Assembly: GCF_020711235.1 (NCBI RefSeq)
Contig: NZ_JAJFAV010000005.1
Coordinates: 1 to 64,000 of the forward strand
Direction: 5' to 3'
Length of the DNA stretch: 64,000 bases
Source of the DNA: Hymenobacter sp. 15J16-1T3B
GTDB taxonomy: Bacteria > Bacteroidota > Bacteroidia > Cytophagales > Hymenobacteraceae
This document shows positions 16,371 to 22,709 of the stretch, piece by piece. The notes under the pieces are model-generated. The model had not been told where the DNA came from. It did no database searches and saw nothing but the letters and a program-made list of their open reading frames with translations. Made by a program: the position numbers and the translations under genes. Within the stretch, counting starts at the first letter, position 1. Each line of letters opens with the position of its first letter.

Positions 16371-18860
16371 CTAAAACTTCACCCCTACCGAGGCCAGGAA
16401 GTTGCGGGTGGCCTGCGGGAAGTACCAGTTGAACGTTTGCTGGCGCCCGTCGGCGTCGGGGTAACCGTAGGTGTAGCCATTGGCCACGTACTTGCGGTTC
16501 AGCAGGTTGTTGACCAGCAGCCCCAACTCGATTTCCTTCACAAACGAGGGATGAATGCTGTAGCGGGCCCGGAAGTCGACCACTTGGTAGGGCGCAATGC
16601 GGCGCTGCTGGCTGGCGGTGTTGTCGAGAAACTGCTCGCTGACGGCCTTGCCCAACAGGGCCAGGCGCAGGCCTTTCAGCGGCTGGCCTTCCAGGGTGGC
16701 GGCGCCCACGAAAGCGGGCGAGTACGAAATGGTCGTGGTGCGGGCCACGTCGTCGACCACGGCGTTGTAGTCGGCGTCGTAGCTCACGTTGCGGTAGGCC
16801 AGAATGCGGTTGCGGCTGAGCGTGGCGGTGGTACTCAGGCTCAGCTTGTCGGCCAGGGCCGCGGCGGCGGTCAGCTCCACGCCGGTGCGGTAGCTGCGGG
16901 CCACGTTGGTGCGCAGAGCCGTGCCCACGTCGTTCAGCTGCCCGGTGGCCACCAGCTGGTTGCGGTAGTGCATGTAGAAGTAGTTGGCCTCGAAGCGCAC
17001 CGTGTTGCCCGCGCCCAGCAGCCCCGGCAGGGTGGCGCGGTAGCCGCCCTCGAAGTCGTTGAGCTTCTCAGCCTTGGCGCTAACGTCGCCAGCGGGGCGG
17101 TCGGTGAAGTCGGAGCGCACCGGCTCGCGCTGGCCCACGGCGTAGCTGGCGTAGAGCTGCTGGCCCTCGGCAAAGGAGAAGGTCGCGCCGGCTTTGGGGT
17201 TGAAGAAGGTGTAGCGGGCGCGCGTGGTCACGTCGTTCTGGTCGTCCTCCACCCCGTCGATGCGGTAGTCGATGTGGCGCACCTGCACGTCGCCGTACAG
17301 GCCCAGGCGCGGCAGCACCTGCCAGGTGGCGCGGGCGTAGGCGTTGTAGTCGGTCTTCTTCGCGTCGTTGAAGTAGTAGCGCTGGCGGATGGTGCTACTA
17401 GCCGCGTAGCGGGCCCAGATGATTTCGCCGTAGTGGTCGTTGGTAAACTGGTTCCAAGCCCCGCCCACGGTAGCCTGCAGCCGGTCGTCCTCCTTGGGCT
17501 GGTAGTTCAGGGCGAAGGTGCCGCCGTAGAAGTAGTTGTCCAGCCACTTGCGGTCCACCAGGTCGGTGCGCTTGATGGTGGTGTCGCCGAGCACCAGGTT
17601 GGGCAGGCCGTAATCCGCGAATTTGCGGCCGGCCCGGTAGCTTTCGTAGTAGCCGAAGCCGCGCGTGAGGTGAGCCGTGGCACCCAGGTTCCAGCTCTGG
17701 CCCAGCCCTTGGGCGAGGTGCAGCTGGTAGTGGTTTTGCTGGTAGTTGTCGGTCTGGTTGTCGTAGGTGTAGTAGCTGTAGCGGCGGCCTTCGCGCAGGG
17801 CCCGGGCGGCTTCTGCCGGCGTGAATTCGTAGTTGTCGAGTGACTGCTGCAGCAGAGCCGGGTTGCCAGTCAGGGCAAACTCGGGCACGCCGTTCCAGGC
17901 CTGGTAGGTTTTCTCGCGGCCCGAGAAGGTGATGAACTTAAGCAGAGTGTTTTTCTGCTGGTAACCGGCCGCGAAGTAGTACGACTTCAAATCCGACGCA
18001 GCCCGGTTCATGTACCCGTCCGACGCAATGCGCGAGAGGCGGCCGTCGACGGTGAAGTACTTGCCCACCAGCCCGGTGCCGAACTGCACGTTGTTTTTCC
18101 AGGTGTTGAAGGAGCCGTAGGAGTTCTGCGTCTCGGCGTAGGCCTCGCGGCGGTTGTCCAGCGTCGAGATGTTGATGCTGGCCCCGAAGGCGGCGCCGCC
18201 GTTCTGGCTGGTGCCCACGCCGCGCTGAATCTGCAGGGAGCTGACTGAGGAGGCCAGATCGGGCAGGTTGATCAGAAACGAGCCGTGCGACTCCGCGTCG
18301 TTCAGGGGCACCCCGTTGATGGTCATGTTGATGCCCGTGTTGCTGGTGCCGCGGATGCGGATGTCGGTGTAACCCACCCCGGCCCCGGCGTCGGAGTTGA
18401 CGACCACCGAGGGCGTTTGGTCGAGCAGGTAAGGCAAATCCTGGCCGAAGTTGCGCCGGGCCAGGTCTTCCTTGCTCACGTTGGTGTAAGCGGTGCCGGT
18501 GCGGTCGTTGGCGCGCTGGGCCGTCACCACGGCTTCGCCGGTGACGATGGGCGCGGGCAGCAGCGCCACGCTGAGTTGCTGGGCGCCGGGCTGGCCGCTG
18601 AGGCGGCGCGCAGCCACGTCGTAGCCCACGAAGGTGATGCGCAGTTCGTGCGCGCCGGCGGCCACGGCCGGTACCTGGAACGCCCCGCTGGCGTCGGTGA
18701 TGCCCGCGGCCGAGCCGTCGAGCAGGATGGTGGCCCCGGGCAGGCCTTGTTGGGTGCGGGCGTCGGTGACGACGCCGCTGACGGGGCCCTGGGCCCACGC
18801 CGCGCCGATGGGCAGGCACGCAAGCAGCGCTGCCCCCGGCAGGTTCGACAACTTAAACAA
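16371..18860 (-). CDS. TonB-dependent outer-membrane receptor under TPP-riboswitch control (probable thiamine uptake)
   Basis: An outer-membrane active transporter, 829 residues from the proposed TTG start at 18860. The order is signal peptide (FKLSNLPGAALLACLPIGAAWA), CarboxypepD_reg-like domain (about 25-105, GVVTDARTQQGLPGATILLD), plug (about 120-240, with IRIRGTSNTGINMTINGVPL) and a 22-strand-type barrel ending NFLASVGVKF. No ATG or GTG suits the signal peptide, because the upstream frame runs through a TPP riboswitch. Control by TPP implies thiamine or a precursor as ligand. A short ATG ORF overlaps the start. Other vitamin-like substrates are possible. Confidence 0.88.
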   Translation of the reverse strand: MFKLSNLPGAALLACLPIGAAWAQGPVSGVVTDARTQQGLPGATILLDGSAAGITDASGAFQVPAVAAGAHELRITFVGYDVAARRLSGQPGAQQLSVALLPAPIVTGEAVVTAQRANDRTGTAYTNVSKEDLARRNFGQDLPYLLDQTPSVVVNSDAGAGVGYTDIRIRGTSNTGINMTINGVPLNDAESHGSFLINLPDLASSVSSLQIQRGVGTSQNGGAAFGASINISTLDNRREAYAETQNSYGSFNTWKNNVQFGTGLVGKYFTVDGRLSRIASDGYMNRAASDLKSYYFAAGYQQKNTLLKFITFSGREKTYQAWNGVPEFALTGNPALLQQSLDNYEFTPAEAARALREGRRYSYYTYDNQTDNYQQNHYQLHLAQGLGQSWNLGATAHLTRGFGYYESYRAGRKFADYGLPNLVLGDTTIKRTDLVDRKWLDNYFYGGTFALNYQPKEDDRLQATVGGAWNQFTNDHYGEIIWARYAASSTIRQRYYFNDAKKTDYNAYARATWQVLPRLGLYGDVQVRHIDYRIDGVEDDQNDVTTRARYTFFNPKAGATFSFAEGQQLYASYAVGQREPVRSDFTDRPAGDVSAKAEKLNDFEGGYRATLPGLLGAGNTVRFEANYFYMHYRNQLVATGQLNDVGTALRTNVARSYRTGVELTAAAALADKLSLSTTATLSRNRILAYRNVSYDADYNAVVDDVARTTTISYSPAFVGAATLEGQPLKGLRLALLGKAVSEQFLDNTASQQRRIAPYQVVDFRARYSIHPSFVKEIELGLLVNNLLNRKYVANGYTYGYPDADGRQQTFNWYFPQATRNFLASVGVKF

Positions 18861-18891
18861 GATGTGAATGGAAAAGATGGAACGACGCCAT
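18853..18891 (-). CDS. Possible 12-codon leader ORF overlapping the receptor start
   Basis: ATG at 18891 opens MASFHLFHSHLV and stops at TAA (18853-18855). It overlaps the proposed TTG start at 18860 in another frame. It could couple translation to the receptor gene, or it could mark a frameshift error. It has no similarity I recognise and is short enough to be chance. Confidence 0.3.
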   Translation of the reverse strand: MASFHLFHSHLV

Positions 18892-18930
18892 ACCCCAGGG
18901 GTCGGAGTAATGGTTTGCTCGCTCGCGGAC

Positions 18931-19016
18931 CGTTTGTTCCCTTCGCCGGTACTAGCCGAATCAGGTTCAATGGGTATGATCTCAGCTTTGCTGCGTTGGC
19001 AAAGCACCCCTAAACG
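18931..19016 (-). ncRNA. TPP (thiamine pyrophosphate) riboswitch
   Basis: On the minus strand, P1 pairs CGTTT (19012-19016) with AAACG (18931-18935). Conserved aptamer blocks follow in order: AGGGGTGC, GCTGAGATCATACCC, TTGAACCTGATTCGG, TAGTACCGGCGAAGGGAA. These match the THI-box consensus in sequence and spacing. The aptamer begins about where transcription should start and lies 71 bases before the receptor start. No poly-U terminator follows, so control of translation is more likely. Confidence 0.95.
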
Positions 19017-19021
19017 CACGG

Positions 19022-19052
19022 CAAAGGTAAGCGCGGGCGCGGGTTGCAGCAA
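19022..19052 (-). promoter_or_regulatory. Promoter of the riboswitch and receptor transcript
   Basis: Minus strand: TTG (19052-19050), a 20-base spacer, then TACCTTTG (19029-19022). This is a full match to the Bacteroidota -33/-7 promoter. The predicted transcription start is near 19016, the first base of riboswitch P1. Confidence 0.8.
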
Positions 19053-19321
19053 CTTTTGGCGGCCTGGGCCCGGCAGCTCCGCAGCGCGTGGAGGCGAATA
19101 GAAGCCCGTTGGGGGCAACTTTCGCGCTTTTGTCAGTCCGCGGCACTGGCTATTTGCCGCCCGCAGCAGCTAGGATAACCCACTACCATTAAGTATATTA
19201 CCCCTAATGCTCCACCGCCACAAAAAACCGGGCTTGACCAAAACCAGGCCGGCCCTTGTCCCGTTACCTGCTACATAGCCGACGCCGTGGCGCCGGTTGT
19301 CACCCCAGCCCGGAACCCGCC

Positions 19322-19558
19322 ATGATTAGCCTCATCTACTCCCTCGTGGTCCTCACCATTCTGGCCTACTTCATGGTGATGCCCCGCCCCACGCCCTCGC
19401 GCCCGCCCACTTCCGATAACGACGACGACGGCGGCGAACCACTCGACGACGGCCTGCCCGACCTGGACTTGCCACCGGGCATTTCGCGCCCCATCAACGA
19501 CTGGGAGCCCGACTACGGCCGCCGCCCGGTGCGCCCGCGCGAGCCGATGCTGCTCTGA
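19322..19558 (+). CDS. Small single-pass membrane protein, unknown function
   Basis: 78 residues. MISLIYSLVVLTILAYFMVM forms one N-terminal membrane helix. The remainder is hydrophilic, with an acidic stretch (DNDDDGGEPLDDGLPDLDLP) and a Pro/Arg-rich end (YGRRPVRPREPMLL). The chosen ATG puts the helix at the very start; a 22-residue upstream extension lacks support. I know no family. It ends four bases before the convergent GNAT gene. Confidence 0.6.
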   Translation: MISLIYSLVVLTILAYFMVMPRPTPSRPPTSDNDDDGGEPLDDGLPDLDLPPGISRPINDWEPDYGRRPVRPREPMLL

Positions 19559-19562
19559 GCCG

Positions 19563-19985
19563 TTAGCGGCTGGCGGGCAGCGCGCAGCTCATGCGCACGT
19601 ACGGAACCGGCCCTTTGTAAAACGGCTCCCCTTCCACGCCGAAGCCGAACTTCTGGTAAAAACCGGCCTTTTCCTGCCGGGCATCACACCACAGCCGCCG
19701 GGCCCCGCGCTCGGCGGCTTCTTGCATGACGTACCACAGCAAAGCCGACCCGAAGCCCCTCCCCTGCTCGGTCGGCTCGGTAGCGAACTTGCGGAAGCGC
19801 GCTACCTCGCCCTCGACGAACAACGACACCACGCTGCGCAGTTGCCCAGCCTCGAACGCGCCGAAGTGCCATCCTGATTCATCGCCGGGCAACTGCACGT
19901 ACTCGATGGGCTGATCAGGCCAGAGCACGCGGTGGCGCAGGTCGTAGGTATCAGCCGCGCGGATGGGCTGGATGACGGGCTCCAC
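19563..19985 (-). CDS. GNAT-family N-acetyltransferase
   Basis: 140 residues with the GNAT acetyl-CoA site RKFATEPTEQGRGFGSALLWYV, where Q/R-x-x-G-x-G/A appears as EQGRGFG, then WCDARQEKAGFYQKFGF. Substrate unknown. The GTG at 19985 is chosen because it lies two bases after the TAG of the aldose epimerase gene and leaves a complete GNAT domain; the longer frame is an antisense-style Arg-rich shadow. Last gene of the pnuC-kinase-epimerase operon. Confidence 0.8.
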   Translation of the reverse strand: MEPVIQPIRAADTYDLRHRVLWPDQPIEYVQLPGDESGWHFGAFEAGQLRSVVSLFVEGEVARFRKFATEPTEQGRGFGSALLWYVMQEAAERGARRLWCDARQEKAGFYQKFGFGVEGEPFYKGPVPYVRMSCALPASR

Positions 19986-19987
19986 TC

Positions 19988-20869
19988 CTACTCGGCCGTG
20001 ATAGTGTAAGCGGCGCGGAATACGGCACCGGGCGCCAGCGTCAGAATGCCTTCCTTGTCGGCCAGCTCGGCGGGGCCGCCCACGCTGCTGGCAATGCCGT
20101 GCCAGGGCTCGATGCACACGAAGGGCGCGCCGGGGCCCTTGGTCCAGAGGCCGAGGTAGGGAAAGCCGTCGAACTGCATTTGCACGGCCCGCGGGCTCTG
20201 GCGGCTCACCAGGGCCAGGCGGGTGAAGTCGTAGTGCTTGAGCACCAGCGCGTCGTGGGCAAACAGCGCGTAGCTCAGCGGCAGTTCTTGCTCATTGGTG
20301 GGCACGGCTTCGGTCTGGCCGCTGAGCAAGCCCCCCTGCAGCAGGTAGCGCTCCAGCTGCACCGGGTGGTCGAAGCGGAAAGCGTAGTCCTCGAAGGTTT
20401 CGCCGGGCAGCAGCGGGCAGCGGAAGGCCGGGTGCGCGCCGATGCTGAACAGCAGCTCCGCGTCGGCCGCCGGGTTGCGCACTTCCCAGCCGACGTGCAC
20501 GGTCGTGCTCTGCAGGCGGTGGGTGATGGTCAGCTCGAAGGCGAAGGGAAACGCCTGCTGGCTCTGCTCGTCGTCGTGCAGGCGCAGCTGCACCTCGGTG
20601 GCCGACGCGCGCACCAGCTCGAAGGCCCGGTCGCGGGCGAAGCCGTGCTGGGGCAGGCGGTAGGCCTGGCCCTGGTGGTAGTAGGTATCCTCGGGCAGGC
20701 GGCCGACGATGGGAAAGAGCACCGGCGCGTGGCGGGCCCACACCGCGGGGTCGGCCGGCCAAAGGTATTCGAGCTGGTCGAGGTCTTTGCGCACGAGGCT
20801 GCTGAGCTCGGCGCCGTGCTGGTTCACGCGCACGCGGCAACGCTCGTTTTCGAGGAAATAGGCGGTCAT
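19988..20869 (-). CDS. Aldose 1-epimerase family protein
   Basis: 293 residues of the galactose mutarotase-like fold, near the LacX branch: ISLENERCRV-like YFLENERCRVRVNQHGAELSSL at the N-terminus, FPIVGRLPEDTYYHQG, GFARDRAFEL, SIGAHPAFRCPL and a C-terminal CIEPWHGIASSVGG. The conserved His and Glu of mutarotases probably lie in GAHPAF and IEPWHG. It would interconvert sugar anomers in the cytosol. Its ATG overlaps the stop of the kinase gene (ATGA), so they are translationally coupled. Role beside vitamin genes is unclear. Confidence 0.88.
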   Translation of the reverse strand: MTAYFLENERCRVRVNQHGAELSSLVRKDLDQLEYLWPADPAVWARHAPVLFPIVGRLPEDTYYHQGQAYRLPQHGFARDRAFELVRASATEVQLRLHDDEQSQQAFPFAFELTITHRLQSTTVHVGWEVRNPAADAELLFSIGAHPAFRCPLLPGETFEDYAFRFDHPVQLERYLLQGGLLSGQTEAVPTNEQELPLSYALFAHDALVLKHYDFTRLALVSRQSPRAVQMQFDGFPYLGLWTKGPGAPFVCIEPWHGIASSVGGPAELADKEGILTLAPGAVFRAAYTITAE

Positions 20870-21447
20870 AGCGGTAGTTGAAACGGGTCGCGGCCGGGCA
20901 GAATAGAATCCGATACGCGGCCCAGCAAGGTATCGACCAGAAAGCAGGCTTCGTCGAGGCGGTGCGCTTCCGGGCCGCTGATTTCGGCGAAATTCGAGAG
21001 CTGCCCGCTCAGTTCGCGGCGGTACAGCTCGTAGAAGTACTGGCGCAGGTGCGGATGCTCGCGGCGCGGGTCGGGCTCCCAGGGAATGTCGGTGCCCAGC
21101 AGCAGGATCAGGTCGTAGCGGTGCTGCTCGATTTGCTCGCGCACCCAGTTGGGGCACTGCCCGAAGGCATGCTCGGCCCAGACCTTGATGACCAGCAGCT
21201 CGGTGTCGCAAAAAATGACCGGCAGCCCCTGCGCTTCGGCTTCGGCCGCGGCGGCTTCTTCGGCGGCCAGCTGCCCGCGGGCAATGGCTTCGAGGTCGTC
21301 CGGGGTGTAATCGAGGCCGATGCCGCGCTGGTCGAGGTACGCGCGGGCGTACTCGGGCACCCACAGCGTGCCGTAGCGGGCGGCCAGTTGCTGGCTCAGG
21401 GTGGTTTTGCCGGTCGATTCGGGACCGGTGAGGGCAACGCGCAGCAT
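20866..21447 (-). CDS. NadR-like AAA ATPase / vitamin kinase
   Basis: A 193-residue P-loop kinase. The Walker A is GPESTGKTT at residues 8-16, followed by PEYARAYLDQRG, typical of the ribosylnicotinamide kinase half of NadR. The NMN adenylyltransferase half found in enterobacterial NadR is absent. It overlaps the pnuC stop by one base (TGATG) and the epimerase start by four. Either it traps nicotinamide riboside as NMN or, given the TPP-controlled receptor nearby, it phosphorylates a thiamine-type substrate. The sequence alone cannot decide. Confidence 0.85.
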   Translation of the reverse strand: MLRVALTGPESTGKTTLSQQLAARYGTLWVPEYARAYLDQRGIGLDYTPDDLEAIARGQLAAEEAAAAEAEAQGLPVIFCDTELLVIKVWAEHAFGQCPNWVREQIEQHRYDLILLLGTDIPWEPDPRREHPHLRQYFYELYRRELSGQLSNFAEISGPEAHRLDEACFLVDTLLGRVSDSILPGRDPFQLPL

Positions 21448-22085
21448 CAGCGAGTGGGTGGGGTGGCGGTGTCGAAGGCAGGAGCGGCCTGGGCCTGGCG
21501 CATCAGCCGGCGCCATTCCCAGTAGCCGAAGGCGGCAATGCCGAGGTAGAGCAGGTACAGCCCGCTGGTGGCGTGCAGGCTCTTGACCCAGTACATCGGC
21601 ACGTAAATAATGTCGACCAGAATCCAGAGCAGCCAGTTCTCCAGGCGCTTACGCGTCATCAGGTACTGGGCCATCAGGCTGATGGCCGTGGTCAGCGAGT
21701 CAAGATACGGCAGGGCGGCGTCGGTGTGGTTGGCGAGGTAGTAGCCGAAGCCGCCGGTGTAGCAGGCCCCGGCCAGAGTCAGCCACAGCCATTCCCGCAG
21801 CGTGGAATGCGTGACGACCAGCGCCGTGTGCGCTTGCCCCCCGCGCAGCCACTCATACCAGCCGTACACGCTCATAGCAATGAACACGAACTGCAGGTTG
21901 CGGTCGGAATACAGCTGGGCGCGGTGAAACACCAGCACGTAGAGCGCGCAGCTGACAATGGCCACCGGAAAATTCCAGATGGTGCCCACGGCGGCCAGCA
22001 CCACGCAGGCCAAGCCGGTGGCAAAGGCGGCCCATTCCAGCGGGCCGGTGCCGGCTACCGCGGTCAGAAGATCATACCAAGACAA
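21447..22085 (-). CDS. pnuC: PnuC-family vitamin transporter (NMN/NR or thiamine, PnuT-like)
   Basis: 212 residues with about seven membrane helices. The PnuC pattern is visible: GTIWNFPVAIVSCALYVLVFHRAQLYSD, MSVYGWYEW and RKRLENWLLWILVDIIYVPMYWVK. It is a facilitator whose substrate is trapped by a downstream kinase, here the next gene with one-base overlap. The TTG at 22085 (M-SWYDLLTAVAG) is chosen because the upstream frame is not membrane-like and a TAGCTTTG element lies 60 bases before it. In Bacteroidota, PnuC homologues near TPP riboswitches are thiamine transporters (PnuT), so that role is plausible. Confidence 0.88.
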   Translation of the reverse strand: MSWYDLLTAVAGTGPLEWAAFATGLACVVLAAVGTIWNFPVAIVSCALYVLVFHRAQLYSDRNLQFVFIAMSVYGWYEWLRGGQAHTALVVTHSTLREWLWLTLAGACYTGGFGYYLANHTDAALPYLDSLTTAISLMAQYLMTRKRLENWLLWILVDIIYVPMYWVKSLHATSGLYLLYLGIAAFGYWEWRRLMRQAQAAPAFDTATPPTR

Positions 22086-22144
22086 AGCAGCAAACAGGAA
22101 CGGTGGAGAAGCGCGGACGCAAGGCCGCCACGGCGTGGCGCCGT

Positions 22145-22152
22145 CAAAGCTA
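22145..22152 (-). promoter_or_regulatory. -7 element of the pnuC operon (TAGCTTTG)
   Basis: TAGCTTTG on the minus strand, 60 bases before the TTG start. No TPP aptamer motif (CTGAGA or AACCTGAT) is visible between it and pnuC, so this operon is not directly riboswitch-controlled as far as I can see. Confidence 0.5.
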
Positions 22153-22165
22153 ACGACTCCGAAGC

Positions 22166-22173
22166 TACTTTTG
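22166..22173 (+). promoter_or_regulatory. -7 element of the rhodanese gene (TACTTTTG)
   Basis: TACTTTTG on the plus strand, back-to-back with the pnuC promoter and 92 bases before the rhodanese ATG. The spacer holds a partial foldback (GTGAGGTGGGAAGCTGGGGA against CTCACCATCTCGCC). Confidence 0.45.
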
Positions 22174-22265
22174 CAGGTGAAATCGTGAGGTGGGAAGCTG
22201 GGGAGTGATGCCCGGAATACCGGAACGGCCAACTCACCATCTCGCCATTTCCCCATCTTACCCCT

Positions 22266-22592
22266 ATGTCCCTGCCCGAACTCACGCCCGAACAACTCCG
22301 CGACCGGCTGGCCGCCGGCGAAACCCTGCAGCTCGTGGACGTGCGCCAACCCGAGGAGTTTGAGTACTGCCGCATCGAAGGCAGCCAGCTCATTCCGCTG
22401 GGCGAGCTGGCCCGCCGCACCGACGAAATCTGCGAAGACCAGCCCGTGGTGCTGATTTGCCACCACGGCGTGCGCTCCATGCAGGCGCTGGCTTACCTGC
22501 AGCACCGCCACGGCCGGCAGAACCTGCTGAACCTGCGCGGCGGCATCCACGCTTGGTCGGTGAAAGTCGACCCGACGGTACCGGTTTACTAG
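22266..22592 (+). CDS. Single-domain rhodanese-like protein
   Basis: 108 residues forming one rhodanese domain, likely a cytosolic sulfur-transfer protein. VDVRQPEEFEYCRIEGSQLIP is the CH2A-type motif, and the active-site loop is CHHGVRS with Cys65 as the sulfur acceptor. GGIHAWSVKVDP closes the domain. Length and motifs are complete. The partner is unknown. The next gene, hrpB, is separated by a foldback spacer. Confidence 0.92.
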   Translation: MSLPELTPEQLRDRLAAGETLQLVDVRQPEEFEYCRIEGSQLIPLGELARRTDEICEDQPVVLICHHGVRSMQALAYLQHRHGRQNLLNLRGGIHAWSVKVDPTVPVY

Positions 22593-22694
22593 GGGTGAAA
22601 TTTTGAATTTGTGAAGTTGTGCATGCCTGATTTTCGACTCCACATTTTGGCTCCTCGAGGCGCCCTCTTCCTCTGACTTCACAAGTTCACCCCT
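22591..22694. repeat. Foldback element between rhodanese and hrpB genes
   Basis: The left arm at 22591-22616 reads AGGGGTGAA, then AATTTGTGAAG; the right arm at 22676-22694 reads ACTTCACAAGTTCACCCCT, its inverse. The centre is about 60 bases. It is not followed by a T run and could be a mobile foldback or a regulatory hairpin. Confidence 0.5.
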
Positions 22695-22709
22695 CACCAC
22701 TTTCACCAC

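Noticed and set aside
18861-19118. Upstream extension of the TonB receptor reading frame
   Set aside because: It passes through the TPP riboswitch and promoter, so it is untranslated leader and not coding.
20870-21364. Upstream extension of the aldose epimerase reading frame
   Set aside because: It overlaps the NadR-like kinase gene in another frame and is Arg/Pro-rich without homology; the ATG at 20869 gives the family start.
22086-22265. A second TPP riboswitch before pnuC
   Set aside because: The aptamer blocks CTGAGA and AACCTGAT are absent on the minus strand here.
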